Shown here piece after piece: positions 22,523 through 36,344 of a stretch of DNA of 64,000 bases. The first letter of the stretch is position 1. Every line of letters starts with the position of its first letter. Position numbers and translations under genes: made by a program. The DNA is from Icerya purchasi (lineage: Eukaryota; Arthropoda; Insecta; Hemiptera; Monophlebidae): NCBI GenBank assembly GCA_039619475.1, contig CM077115.1:482124400-482188399 (forward strand). Reading direction: 5' to 3'. The notes beneath the pieces were generated by a model. The model searched no databases and had not been told where the DNA came from. It was given only the letters and a program-made list of their open reading frames with translations.

Positions 22523-23336
22523 CTAGTAGGAAGGAACAAACAATAGGAACGATATGTGGAGAAGGAAAGTACCGGATGTAGGAGGCACAATACGGAGTAG
22601 GAATACCAATTCGCAGCAAATTGAAATAGAAAGCGGAACGCTTAATACAAAGAGAGATAAACATTTAATAAACATATGATCAACATCGCAAACATGCTCT
22701 TCGTTTGGTTGGAGAGGACAATATGGAGAAGAAACCAACGAAAGGAAGATAATAGAATATGGCTTAAGAACGCAGACGAATAATGGCGAAAGCAACAGAA
22801 CGACTAAGTGAAGGAAACAGAGAGAAACACGGGTCCGCAGGAAGACTAGGTTGAACAGACAGATAGAACGAACAATTGTTAGAAAAAAAGTAAACGGTAA
22901 ATATTCGATACCATAATCTAAGATAAAAACTTTTACAAAGCGGAAAGAGATAGAGGATGGGATCTTTTTAAAGAAGAGGCTGGAAGAAGCAGCAATCCTA
23001 ACAAGAATGCCCGAATGTCTGAGAACCTACAGCAAATCGATTTGAATGGAATGGAAGGAAGAAAGAACGTGGATAAGTATACAGAGAATAATAAAATCAC
23101 AAGAATGATCAGGTAGGAGAAATGGCCTGAAGGGCGAACATGGAATCTGATATAATTAAAAATTTAGAAGAAAAGTGATTTAAGGAAATGAAAACGTTTA
23201 AAATTTTATTAGGAAGCCTCTGCTTCGGCTGGTATTTGGCGTAATTAGTTGTATTGGAGCGGTAGTTGATTAATTTGACCATTATGAATAATTTCAAGGG
23301 ATATGTCGCGCCGTTTGGGAATTCTTTAAAAATCAA
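22523..23336 (-). pseudogene. LINE ORF2 remnant: RNase H domain and C-terminus
   Basis: On the minus strand the upstream part (23336-23109) contains FLIISDSMFALQAISPT, the same RNase H block as in the fragment at 0.8-1.5 kb. The downstream part (22795-22523) contains CPLQPNEEHVCDVDHMFIKC, a cysteine/histidine-containing segment that in I/Jockey-type proteins follows RNase H. Between them the frame is broken several times. The missing reverse transcriptase shows strong 5' truncation. Confidence 0.7.
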
Positions 23337-24281
23337 AAAAATTTTGAATAAGATTAATGTCGCGGTTTTTCGCCGAATTCCGTGATTCTAACATAAAGAA
23401 TTTTGTACTAGAAAAGGAAAACTGACAGAGCAAAGTTTTGGGCGATGGAAATTTTTTAGGCATTTAATTTTTTCCACTCGACGCTAGCTAGTGACGTAGC
23501 TGGTGGAACCTCAATGCAGTAGTAAGCTATATTACATTCCTTGGAATTCTGCTGAATAGCTTCTGGTTGTTGTTGTTGTTGTTGGCGGATTGGTTACGTC
23601 AGCAGATTAAATGTGATACTTCCGGCCGTCGCGAAAATTAGGATCTCGTTAGTGAGGAAAATAGGTGTGTTTTTTATGATGCACGTTATACGAAGATTAA
23701 TAATTACTTATTTTTACGTTAATCATTAATATAGTTCGGATATAAATTAATAGTATATAAAAAAAAAAGAAAAACGAAGAATAATGCAAACAATAACATG
23801 CACGTGGAAAAACAATCTTTAAACAAAAGAACGAATAAACGCGAAAACCTGCGTGATGAAATCAAGAGAATAGAGGAAAGATTTCATGGAAAATGTTGGC
23901 AACAGACAGTTTTGAACAATGAACGTAAAATAAATAAATTCCCCTCATTAATAAATAAAAATAAGTATAAATTTACTCTTTAATAAATTAAATACAACTT
24001 ATCTCATCATCATCAGCTAATAACACAGAGTAAACTAAAACACACCAGGGTGAATACTATTGAAATATTATGCGAAACACAGCGACAAAAAATATCACAT
24101 AGATTACTGCAAAACGTTCTAATTATAATCTAGATATAAGATCTATCGTAGCAGAAACGAACCGTTCGGTGACTGACAGCTAGTTCAATATACTTGCTGC
24201 CACTGCAGTCGAAGTTACAAATTCGCCCTTTGATTAATATTACACGGATCATCATAATGGCGCGTGAAAAAGATCTGTTAA
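23337..24281. other. No gene recognised
   Basis: AT-rich DNA with a short (TTG)n tract near 23564-23584. The open frame at 23798-23983 is lysine- and asparagine-rich with no motif. Confidence 0.4.
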
Positions 24282-24780
24282 ATGCGAGTTAACGGTCGCA
24301 ATCAAGGACGCCGCTCGCAAAGTACGGCTAGACCTAATCTCATAACAGATTACGATAAATTAAAGCTGAAATATTGGGAAACATCACACCAAGCCAACAA
24401 ACGAGAAGAGGTTGCATTAAGCGGAATCCACATCGGCCACATAAAACGTAACACACGAGGAGCACCCTTTCTGCAAAATGAACCCCCACCGTCATGCGAA
24501 TTTTGCGGTATTCAAAATCTGTCCATTGGCCATGTCATCACCGTATGCCTAAAAATCAACAAGAAACGCGGGGAAACTGTTAGACACTCCAGAAAAATGA
24601 CTATAAACGAGACGCTCGGTAATGATGAAGCTTCGATGTATTTTTAGATTTTTAAAATGTATTATTCCAGAAGATATAATTTTCCGTTTACTTATAAAAT
24701 TTCACTGTAATTATCTATGTTGTAATGTGTAGCAGACGCAAATGACGCAGAAGTCGAGCATCTTTAAATAAATGCATAAT
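24240..24780 (+). pseudogene. LINE ORF2 C-terminus and 3' tail
   Basis: A 121-codon open segment at 24282-24647 contains REEVALSGIHIGHIKR, then PPPSCEFCGIQNLSIGHVIT, then LGNDEASMYF. This is the usual C-terminal order of Jockey/Loa-like elements with RNase H (REEV.L.R.RIGHT, then a CxxC...H...C segment, then LGND). It is followed by about 120 bp of AT-rich sequence that may be the 3' untranslated tail. The Jockey-like copy next to it is in the opposite orientation, so they are separate insertions. Confidence 0.75.
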
Positions 24781-24789
24781 TGAATTTGA

Positions 24790-26192
24790 GTTTTGTAGAT
24801 TTTTACTAGTTTTATTAGGACAATGTCTGTGTCACAAAGTATAGCTGTATTATCTGCGAATGCGGTTCCTAAACTTTCATCGGATACTGGGAGATCAACT
24901 GTTTGTATTAGATAAAACAGTAGTAGTACACTGCGATGTAGAATTTCAGCAGATACGGTATGTGATAGTTCATCACCTGTTTTTTTATCTGAAATTATCT
25001 GTCTTGTAAACGTAAACTAGTTCATTTTCAGTACTAGTGTGGAAATTTAATTCTTATTTTATACATCAGTCCATTGTGCCGGACTTTGTCGAAAGCCTGG
25101 CTGATATCGAGGAATAATCACAGATTTTCTTTCCTTTCATACTGCATTCTATTTTCCGAATGACCCTATACCTCCTGGATCGTTGAATGCTTATTTCTAC
25201 AGCTGTATTGATATTGTCGTAGTATTTCATTATCTTCTATAATTTCATTTAATCTTTTTAATTTCAGTTTTTCCGTATAGCTTAGAAATTATAAGTAACA
25301 AAGCGATTGGTCTGTATGAGGTAAATTCTGTAGCAGATTTACCGGTTTTTTTGTCACCATTATCTGGGAAAACTTCAGTTGAATGGGATAGTACGCCATT
25401 CTTATCATTGCATTAAACATATTATAGGTCAGCATGATCAATCCTGTACGTGGCAGTTCCTTTAGCATTTTAGTTGTTATTAGGTCTCATAGTTAAGTGC
25501 TTTTTTAGGGTTCAAGTTTTTAATGACAGTTTTAATTTCTCGCCGATAAGAGTCTTTATTGAACACAACATACATTCATATTATCGCAATTCAGTGGTAA
25601 ATTTTCACTACTCCGGATAGGCCGGATATGGGCCGAAGACGGTGGCGAAATATTCTCCAATAATTCATTTGTCTTTATCACTATACGAGTCCAGCGGTTA
25701 TCGGGCTTTTTTAATGGGTGCACTGGTTTTTTGGTTCTTTTGAAATTGCGAGTAGCTTTCCACAATATATAATCATGTGCTTGCGGCAACAATTGAATAT
25801 ATGAATCTATCGTTCTTTAATTTATTTAGTAATTTTTTTTTTGCTATCATTAGATTGCCACTGTGTATCCTTAGTTCTTAGAGTTACCTTTTTTAATATT
25901 TCATTTTGAGTAGTAATATATTATCGGGTAGCCTACCGATTTATAATTCAGTTTGCTCAACTATGTCACTTTCCGTAAGATTAAAATAAACCTTTGCAGG
26001 ACAGTTTCATAATATATTTCCAGTCTTAAGCGGGGCATTTAAGTTTATGTTTTTATCCACTATTTGCCTAAATTCACCGCAATTTGTTTCTTTATTATGC
26101 GGTTTTGGTTTAGATTGTTTTCTAATTAGGCTGGTGCTTAATATTAGGGCGACTCCTGAATAATCGAGAAATAGGCTCTGTTTTTTTGCCAT
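24790..26192 (-). pseudogene. Jockey-like LINE, copy 2: endonuclease end to reverse transcriptase
   Basis: On the minus strand the order is as follows. The end of the endonuclease domain and linker come first (26192-26007; LILSTSLIRKQSKPKPHNKE and FRQIVDKNINLNAPLKT), then the linker with DYILWKATRNFKRTKKPVHP (about 25775-25715). Next are the finger region with KTGKSA and SYRPI-like sequence near 25340, a GFR block, and motif C as FADNTAIL near 24870, where the second catalytic Asp of FADD has become Asn. Stops and frameshifts are frequent. It aligns along nearly 800 bp with copy 1 at 14.8-16.0 kb but extends further towards the 5' end and stops before the C-terminus. Confidence 0.85.
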
Positions 26193-29100
26193 GCGAGGAG
26201 TGATATTACAATAAGGACACAGTAATTTGTTAAACTCTTATTACAATTTGATTTCTATAGATCTCAGTTTTACAATGGACCCGCTGTCGCGTATTGTACA
26301 GTGTGGACGCGTTACAGTTAGATTACTATAAAAAAAAAAAAAAATGCCAGTTTTGAAACTAACAGTAGTATAATTATTACAATGCCGGTTGAGTATGAAA
26401 TGTAGCCAATCAAGCTTACCAGTCATTTCAATCAAATCGTATGTAACTCGGCTCGCTAACTCATTTAGCTGCAACATTAAAACACTGAGTCACACTTGAC
26501 AAATATTAACTACATACTATGTTACATTGTCATCCCAACACATTTAGTCTTAATGTACATAAACTGCTGATTTTTATACTTCAGTGACAATGTTGAGTGC
26601 TGAAATTATCGGGACATACGATAAATGTTTACAAAACTGAACTGTCGTTTCGATATTATTGATTTTTACAGTAATCTTTTAGTAATCATCAGGATACTTC
26701 TCGATATTCTATTTTTGAAGTAAAATCTTTGAAGGTACTGTGCTTGTTAGTAACAATTTTAGTAATCAAATTGTGAACTGGATGCGTGATACTCGTTAGT
26801 TTATCAAATATGAAGACTTTTCATCTTCAAATGTGTCCACGTGCGAAAGTCGAAATATTAGAGCAGGTAACTACTATGGTAAAGAAAACATACCAGCAAA
26901 CTCGTAATTTGATCTGTTACTAAGAGAAGAGGGTAAAGCCGAGCTTCGAGCGCAGATCCTCCTGTAAATTTAAATTTTACAACTTTTACTTACCTATTAG
27001 AGAACTCGGCATACTTACACTTCTTTATCCATTCTTTCTTTTTTCTTATCAAAAATAACATTTTCTTTTTTTTTTTTTTTATTTAATTTTTTTATCTCCT
27101 ACATTCTATTATCGAGTTCTTTAGTTGTTCTCCGCAATTTTTTCTACAATTACTGACGAAATATCGTCGTCAAAAAGCATATAATATTCAGTCCCTTTTA
27201 TATCAGTTTTATGGTTCACCCTTTATAACCAAAAAAATATATAATATATTTTATAAAATTTCATGGTAACAATTGGGCAAAAACTTTCACGTCCGTTCTA
27301 CAATTATCTGGAAAAAGTTAATTTTGTTTAATGTTCATCATTAAAATTTTAGGAAAACTACGAAACCTCCGCAATTTTAAAATTTAAACGTCGAGAATTA
27401 ATCAAAAAAAATTAGCAAAACAACTGCGATCCAACCCGTTTCCTAATAACTGGATAGTAAAATTGTTTTTTTGATCGACATATCTTCACTGTAAGAATAA
27501 AAGAAACATAGGCATTTCCTAAAATTTTAATATTCTGGAAAATACAGCTCCCGTTCTATAGAGTTGACTTTTTTTTTTTCTTTTTCTTTTTTCGACGTAT
27601 TTTCTTCTTTCGGAAAATTACAAAATCTCGAAAATTGTAGTTATTAAGGGGCACTTCATCAACTCAGTGAAACAGGTAGCGGTAATGGTTTAAAGAAGCC
27701 TATTTGTTTTATTCTATAAAAAAAATTAATTACAAATATTTCGACGTTAGTCACTGTTGAAACGTAAATTTGACGAAAGAAATACGACAGTTAACATCTC
27801 ATTTTAAAGAGTATTCAAAAATCGGGGCGCCAGCAATTCCGGTATTTCAGATATTTCAATCCGAGCTTTATTGTTTTAACCGATGTATCCGTATAATTCG
27901 TTTTAATAGTAATAAACACTTTATCTGCGCGCTTACCCCGTTTTTATCTTAAAATTAAAACAATTAAAAATCCGAAAGGTTGGGTCACGAAACTGTCAGC
28001 GGACTCAATTCCTTAGTGCATTTATATATATTTTTTTTTTTCTTACATTTTAATAATAAATAATGATAATAATAACTTTAATAGTAGTAAAAACAATAAA
28101 AAAATTCCATGATTCTCGCTCGACATTTGAAATCCATTCGCGTATATATTTGTTTTCAATGGTATTTTAAAAGATATTGCCGATAGATTTTCGTTTTAAA
28201 ATATTGTGGAGTAGTGGCCAATTGACAGTCGTCAATAGAAGGGATATAACTGTCGATTCCGAATAAAATGCACCACGCTGCTCTCGAAGAGCGGAAAAGG
28301 AATCAGACCTATGCTAGAAAATGCGATCTTTTATGATTTTTGTCATTGACCGTGTAACAGAGAGATGAGTGGACGACAGAGACTGATCGGAGAAAGTTGT
28401 CCTAGACACGGAATTTCCGAAACCGGTTCAATAATGTATCAATATTTATGGAACGGTTCTTTAGGTGTTAGCTATTTCACTGTTCGCTAATAGCGTCCCC
28501 GAATCGTGTTTCTACAAAAAACGAAATACAAAAAAAAAAAGAAAAAACATCAATTTAAAAAGCAAATAGAACATTCGTAAAAAATTAAAATGAATTTATC
28601 GTATGGGTGACTTGACGCAATAATAACGATGTGATTTTGGATGTTGCATATTTCCCATTCTTGTCCGTCATGCTCCGCGTTAATTTTGCTCGCATAAATT
28701 ATTCGGTTATGATGGGTAGATTTTATAAACGTACAAGTTTATCGGTGATATGGAAGTATTTTTCGTCCAGCTTACAAATTCTCCTACGTACGAGTATGAA
28801 CATATTTCAGTGAAAGTGACATTCGGATGACGGATTATTTACTAAAAAAACTCCGAGCCACCGTTGGCGCTAGACCTCAGCTGATTCATATATCTTCCAG
28901 CTTAATGCAGACCAACCAGCCAAATCCATAATTAAACTTTACACATTATCATCTTATCTCTTCCGCGGTATCACTTCATATTCTTCGGTTGTATTATATC
29001 CATTTCACAGTCCGTCCTCGAAGTCGGGTTTTGCTACAGAACTGTTTAACATTTCTCGAAGGGTGTGATACATTCGATCAATTTTGAGAAATTTTTTGTT

Positions 29101-31789
29101 CAAGAAAATTTCCGGATTAGCTGAAAACGTCCTGCCAGTATTTTCCTTAGAAGAAATGGAGCTACAACACCATTGATAGGTTTTTTGTATTTATACTTGT
29201 TGAAATAACTCGAGTCTTTTCCGCGAGTTATCATTGAATGAAACAACCAACTTAACCAGTAAACTTTTATAAGAGCTTTTACGTTCGTCAAAAAAAAAAA
29301 AACCCAGAAAAAACAAGAAATTTTTTTGTTATACGTGAATTTGTTTCTTTCTGAGTCTACACGCGTTATTTCCTTCCGCAACTTTACACGCATCTTTTTG
29401 TATCGGTAAATTACCGGTATTGCGTTACCAATTGAACTTAAAAATTGAGAGCATTTCGTATAAAGTCATCGAGAAGTTTTAATTTACGTCTGTTGAAATG
29501 TTAATGTAAAACTTTTGACAACTGAACACGAAATTTGCGGAGAAATAAATCGGTTTTCGAAACTTTGGTTGAAATTTTTACTATCGATAAATTTTATTTA
29601 AATATTTTTTTACATCTTCTTTCAACATGTAGCGTTCCGTCATATCGCTTTTGAATCTCATCACTCTTGCACAGATGTTTTAGATTCGTTCGCAAAACAA
29701 TAAAATTCTTGAGATAATTCACGCGATTAAGCTAACACTGGTTTTAATGTGACAGTTAGATGACAGTTTTTCACCTACCACAAGTATAGTGCCGCAAAAA
29801 AAAAAAAAAAAATGGGCGGGGCAGAGTATATGTCGTCAATAATATTTTCCAAAGTAATTTTTCCAACTAACTTACTTTTTTAGAGTTTTATCACGACGCT
29901 GATGTTTCTTTCTGGAAGATTCAAAAACTTTTTTTACCTTTTTTTTTTTTTTTTTCAATCGTTCTTGCAAACACCCAGTATCAATCACAGCTGGTTTCGT
30001 ATAATAGTTTGTGCGCGGTGAATTGCGATTTACGTCAGATTTATTTAAATTTAAATACCTTGCTTTTAAATTTCACAAGCTACCACCTCACGAGTAACTT
30101 GAAATGGACCGTTTTTTCCGATGATTTCATTTTTCCCATTCGCTTGATAGGTATAACACATATTCCCAATACCAACTGTGGTGGGCCATCATCACGTTTT
30201 GTCGCCGGGACGTTTCGTCGTCGTCAACATTACACCAAATGCCACGGTTCGCCATCGGTGTTCTAATAAACAGGTGTTTGTTTTTGAAGTCGAGGGAAAA
30301 TTTTTCCAATTCCGCATAATATGTATTAAATTTTTATTTCCATTTATTCGTCCGATTATTGTCAAATGAACTTATGGAATTAACATAAAACATTTTATGA
30401 TAATTATTAAGTGTCGAATTAGAATGGGACACATTTTAAAACAGAGGAAAATGTTCCAGATAAAAGTAAACGTAATTAAATGCGTTTTATTTTTTTTTTT
30501 TTTTTTTTTTTTTAGAACCATTTTCCGCTTTGAAATATTTCCATTTTGACTTTTAATGATTGTACACCATAAAATGTTCTTGTAATTCGTTTTAATTTCG
30601 TAAGTGTTCGTTCAGCACTAATGGAACGAACATAAATTATAGCAAAACTGAAAATTGTCCCTGAATTTTATTTAAACACACCTGTTTCTTATAACCCCAA
30701 CGACAAAAAACCATGTTCTAATAGACAACGGTCGCAAAGATGACTTTACGATGTTATCGCATTATTCAACATGAATCGTGGCCTTTTGTATTATCTTGTT
30801 TAGCGATAGACCCCAAATTTTTCGGATCGGATCGAACATTTCTGTTCTTTTTTAATTGTTGAGATATTTGTTAATTTAATTTTTAATTAACTTTTGGTCA
30901 CTGCGAGGTTGTCAAGTCGTTCTCTCTCGCTGATTAAAATCTTGAAGTTGTTTTTTTTTTTTTTTATTTTTCAAGAATAAAACATTTTTTAGCATAAAGG
31001 ACCTGCGTGTCTTTGTTCTTCAACTCCTCGCACTTAATCGGGCGAGCGCATTATTTATTCATGAAATTCCAGTATGGTTCCAAACGGAAACGAAAGGTCG
31101 TCGATTAGAAGCAACTGTGTGTTAAAGTTCATCTATACATCGCTTGTACAATGTGATTAGGAATGGATGTATAATATTTGAGTGGCGTTGATTTCCGTTC
31201 ACCGCTGCTGCGCTCGTTTCATTTATTCAGATCGTTCACCGGTGATGTTTTTCACTTATGTTGTGATAACAATGACTTTTGCTTTTTTCTTTGCTAATTT
31301 ATTATTTTTTGCTACTTTAAATTCTTGTTTTATTTTAATCGACATGCGCGCGCATGATACGCTTCAACTTTCCGCATACAACACCATCTTTGGTCTTTAT
31401 CCGAAAGAAATATTATTAAGGTTTTCCTTTGTCTGTGTTTTGCTGTCCTACTTGGTAGCTGTCGAAGTTCGTAAGAGGCAGTTCTGGATTAAATCAAATG
31501 ACATCTCTAATTCCATATTAGAAGAAACAGAGATAGAAATTTTGTAGGCTAACCTTCTGGCTATACTACCATCAATGGATGTCGTAAAGTGCGAAGTTCG
31601 AGCATTATAAAGAACTGATTTTAGATACAATTACTGTACCTTAAAAAAGAAAAAAAAAAAAAAAACAATAATGGAAGAATATGAAAGTATTGAAGAAGGT
31701 TCAATACTAATGCTCAACTTGTAGAAGTGCAAAGAATTGAAGCGGTATCATGCCTGCAGGCAGGTTAGAAAAACTGGGTGGCACTTAGG
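26193..31789. other. Gene-poor region
   Basis: About 5.6 kb without a recognised gene. It holds many homopolymer runs (for example T-runs near 27070, 29940 and 30490, A-runs near 29286 and 29797) and short open frames. The frame at 31182-31547 (plus, 121 codons, with a hydrophobic middle) is the longest; it has no ATG at its first codon, an internal ATG at about 31242, and no motif or splice evidence. The upstream edge could include more of the Jockey-like copy's endonuclease, but I could not follow it above 26192. Confidence 0.4.
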
Positions 31790-33720
31790 AGTGTATCTAC
31801 GGATTCTATCGAAACGTTCAAAACTGGACTTTTGAAGAAGCTATAACTTTTGTCCTGATGAAAAAAAAAAAAAAAAATTCTAAAATTTGCCATTGAATTT
31901 AAAAGATCTACACATACTAAGAAAATTTCAGCTTTGTAAAATTAGCCACACTCAAGATCGAACACCCTGTTTGAAGAAAAATTCCATATAATTCGCTTAA
32001 GATGATCGAAATGCACATTTGCCACTTGTAAAAAGCTAAAACATCATCAACCACATTTAGGAAACAAAAAAGATATGACACCGAAATTCAAATGAGCCTA
32101 AAATTGTCAAATTTCAAAATGATATATCTAAAAGCGTACCGCTTATTTGAAGAAAAAGGCCAAAATTTAAAATGAATACCTTTCATGACCTGAGAATTGT
32201 AACGAAATTGTGGAACCTAAATAATAAATGGATCGAGACCTTGAAAATTTCTAAATATTTAACTTGAAGAGGGAGATAGTTAAAATTTTGTTATGTACAG
32301 CACTTCTGACTTGTAAATGAACCGCGAGAATTGTAAAACCGCAAAAATTTTACTTTTCAAACTCTAAACGGCCTCGCATTTGCAAATTATCAAGTATTTT
32401 CGCGGCAACCAAAATACCCGTCGGTATCAGATACAAGGGACAAAAAGTTGAAATTGGGTAGATACAATATTCCTAAAACTTGTCAATGGCAAGAAAATTA
32501 TAAAACTTAAGATATTTTAAATATAAAGCCTTAAACGGGGGAGGCTCTAAGTTGTCAATTGCGGAGTTAAATTATGGTATGATCAACCTTGCTAACTTGT
32601 AAATAACGGAAAAATTGCAAAATGTAAAAACCCATAATTACAATTTTTTAAAGTATTTCTATAGAAATTAAAGTACTCAGCAATAACTGCAAAAGGTAGA
32701 AAGTACAAGTTGGTGGTACATGCAATACCGCCAACATAAAAAATATTCGTGTGACGAAAAAAAAGGAAAAACTGTGAAACCTGATAAATTTTTAATGCGA
32801 TCCTCGAATGGACCTAAATTTCGAAATTTTTAAAGCATTTTTATGAAAATTAAAATACAGAGCAACAACTGTGCGAAGTAAACAGCTGAAATTTGGTACG
32901 TAAAACACTTGTGTTAGTAAATAATCGAAAAATTATAGCCCTCAGAGAAATTTCAAGTGCAAATTTCTACATGGGCCCAAATTCTTAAACTTTTAAGTGT
33001 TTTTATTAATATCGAGATATGTAAGAATAACTTGAAGGGGTAGATAACCGAAATTCGTAATTTGCGGCATATCTAACTTGGAGGAAACGGAAAAATTATG
33101 GAGTATAAAAAAAATTTGATATACACAGCTTCAAAATGGGCTGAAATTCTCGAATTTTCAATTACTTATTCGATAATCAAGAAATTTAACAAAAACTGCC
33201 AAAAATAGAGATAGCTGAAATTTGGTGTCTATAAAATCGCTTAGCTTTTCTAAATTGTAACGGAAGAATGCTATAAATCCTAAAAAAATTTTAATTATAA
33301 AATTCAAACCGAGTCCGATTTTCCAAAAAATTTTTATTATTTTCCTGAAAATTTGAAATATTCAGTTATAATATGTCGGGTATTAAAAAGCTGAATATTG
33401 TTTGGCACAATACTCAGCAGGAAAATTATGCGAGATAAAAATTCGCAAATACGAAGCTCCAACCGAGCTTCAAAATTTTTCGATTTTGAAATGTTCCTTT
33501 AATAATTATTATGCACAACGGTAATATCTATTTAGCGTAAAAAGCTGAATTTTCTGAATTTTATCGTATAAAAAAACTCTTGATTTATTAATAGTAGGAA
33601 AATCTTAAAATCCAAAAATTTATAAACCCAAAACACCCCTCTGATTGAGTTCAAATTTTTAAATTTTTCTATGTAATCCCAACATCAATAAATACCTAGT
33701 GTAAAAAATCCTCTTGCTGA
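31790..33720. repeat. Decayed tandem array, unit about 165-175 bp
   Basis: A phrase resembling AAAAGCTGAAATTTGGTAC recurs near 32442, 32881, 33209, 33385 and 33538, and in weaker form near 32274, 32571, 32698 and 33043. After each come, in the same order, a TAACTTGTAAATAA-like word, a GGAAAAATTAT-like word, then CAAAT...AAATTTTTAAAGTATTTTTAT and an AAATTAAAATA-like word. Spacing between successive starts is mostly about 130-183 bp. The array spans at least nine units, with earlier, more diverged ones back to about 31800. No coding frame persists. It is best described as an old satellite or minisatellite block; the unit length is close to one nucleosome. Confidence 0.7.
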
Positions 33721-36344
33721 ACACCTTATATTTCAAATATAAAATTTACACCAATCGACTTATTTTAATTGTTTATATTTATATCGCTATTATAAAAAAT
33801 ATAATTTTAATTTATAAATATTCCGTCATCATGAACTTCTGACTTGAAACGCGTCGGTGTTTTTAATTTTAAATAATTACAATTGTTTTTTGCATAGAGT
33901 AGATTTATTTAACGTCTTATAAAGAAATAAAACAGCGAGTGTTACATATTAATGTAATAATGACATAGTCAGTTGAAATTTATTCTCCTTTATTTATTAA
34001 CAGTCATCTTGGGGGGGGGGGGCTCTCTGAACCCCTAAATGATTATTTTCTATAATTCTTACAGAAGAATCCGTTTTTGACTGATCGTGCCATTTTTAAG
34101 CGTTATCTATAATCGGAAAAAAAAGTTTACATTTTTCATTTAGCAAAAAAAAAAGAAATTCAAAAGAAGAAAAATTGATTTCTTTTACGTGTTTTTTTCG
34201 TATAAATTTTTCGTATTGAAAATTTCGGACTTCATTCAAACGACGAATTTTTTTTCGAGGTCGTAAGTACCATTTTCAGTTTCTTTATCGATAAACATTT
34301 CTATAGTAACACGTTTTTTTCTTACTTATATGTTACTTCCGGTACAGTTAAAGACTGTTGAACTTCAGTTCCCAATGAATGTTCATAAAGTGTGAAAGTT
34401 AAGGCTCAGTTTGTTTTCTTTCAAAATATTGCCGGTGGATTTATATTCATTTTCAGTTCTGTTTGAACATACGGGATTTATGTGACGAATTATCACCTGA
34501 TCGATTGTAAACGACTTTCGGGAAAACAATATTAATTCAGCTTAGTTATGTGACGCAAAAAAAAAAAAAAAAGAAAAAAAGAAAAAAAGAAAAAAAAGCG
34601 ACTGCGAGATAATAATGATAATAATAAAGCCACGTTGGCAGCGGCTTGCATTTAGCGACGATCGTGTTCATAAAACGAGTTATAGTTAAAATGCCTGAAC
34701 AATGATGTGTGCGAAAGTATATATATATAACGGTGAATACATTTGAATAAATTCGGCCTCCCGTGATATCATTGGCACAGACGGGGTCAGGCTTGTTTTG
34801 GACCATGTTAACGCCTAAATAAGTTGGCGCGAAGATGGAAAACGGGTTTTGTCTGTGGGAAGTTAAAATTTCATTGCCGATCTACAAGCGTAACAAGATC
34901 AGTGTAATAGTGTTGAGCTTTTCATTTTTATCATTATTATCGTGCGCCTTTTTTCTATATAGGATAACTTGGATTACGTCGGTGTTGCGTTGACACTACT
35001 GTCACATGTGCTGGACTTTTAACTACAACATACTGTGATCCGTGTATCTTTCTGCTGTGGTGGTGTTTGAAGTGTAATTTGGTAGCTTATTATTATTTAA
35101 AAGTCCGTCTCTTTATTAGCTTTATTCGCTGTGGTAAGCTACGGAGAAGTCTGTAAACAAATAGAAGTTGCGTGCACAGCCATTGAAATGTATGTTATAC
35201 GAGAATTGAAACACTGGAATAAAGTAAACTCTAAGCGAAACGGCGCTGTAGGACGTTGAGTGTAATGTGGATAGCGAAATGTTTTTTGGTGTTTGACGTA
35301 GCTGTGGGAGACTTTATGAAACAGCTGTTGTATTTTTGTTCTAATCATTGATGGGTATACAGTGGTAGAGTAGCTGGAGATCGATCACTGATCGCGCAGA
35401 AGAGCTCGAGGTAGATTTCCGGTGAGGTGGTGGACCAATCAGGATTCGCGTTATTCCACGTAGTAATAAGCACGAAAATAATCACGACCGGGGGAAGACC
35501 TGTTGATCGACACGTTATACAAACGAAACGAATTATCAGATTTTCACTGTTCAGTTGTGATGGCATAAGAAATCGGAAATTGCATTTAAAAAATAACAGG
35601 AATTGCAAGATATATCTATATATGTGTGTGTGGTTTGTGTGCGCACGTGCGTGTACATGTCTATATATTATATTTATATATATAAATATATATATATATA
35701 AGGCTCCTTCGCGTTCTTTAATTTTTTGGATCGTCAGGTTTTGTGAATGTTATTCATATTTCATTCCGAGCGGCAGATATTATTTCGTTCTTTTATAAAC
35801 ATTTTTTTTTTTAAATAAAATGTTCACAGGTGTAAATAAAAATAAAGATTAGCTTGAAATAAATTTAAGAAAAAATAAAATAAAAGTTTTTTACTACGGA
35901 AAATATATATTCCGGATATAAAAAGATATTTGACCCGTTTTAGTTTCTTGTTGGAATGCAAGAATTTAAAAAAAAAAAAATATTTCTGATAATTACCGTA
36001 TTTTTTTTAATCTGTCCTAGATGTCCGGAAACTAACTGGAAACCTACCATTGACCACATCGATTGTTTATTGAAATGTAATAAAATGATTAAAACGCCAT
36101 CTTAACAGTGTTTCAAATTTATTTACGCTGCAAACAAAAGAATCTTAAAATAGATAAAAAACAAGTTCATTCGAGCATGCTGTTTCATTTGTTGAGGATT
36201 CCGTATGTTAAGTTGAGGATATAACTACAACTTACATTTACATAATACAAAGTTCAAAACAAAGAAATTTGATTTTTGCAGCGCAGTGGGGGGCACGTCT
36301 TTTTTTTTTTGCATTTTTTTGAACTTTTCGCCAACTTTGAAATT
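33721..36344. other. Gene-poor region with a G-run and a GC-richer block
   Basis: A G-run lies at about 34010-34022, and an A-rich tract of GAAAAAA units at about 34557-34598. From about 34610 to 35560 the sequence is richer in G and C, with a CCAATCAG (CCAAT-box-like) word at 35437 and open frames on both strands (35139-35348, 35345-35608, 35427-35798) that have no motifs and are probably accidental. A TA/TG-rich tract follows at about 35612-35702. A regulatory role for the GC-richer block is possible but unsupported. Confidence 0.4.

Noticed and set aside
31182..31547. 121-codon plus-strand frame with a hydrophobic middle
   Set aside because: It has no ATG at the first codon, no motif, no splice signals and a composition expected from T-rich DNA.
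35345..35798. Overlapping long frames on both strands
   Set aside because: Overlap on both strands with no motif; explained by locally lower stop density in a GC-richer block.
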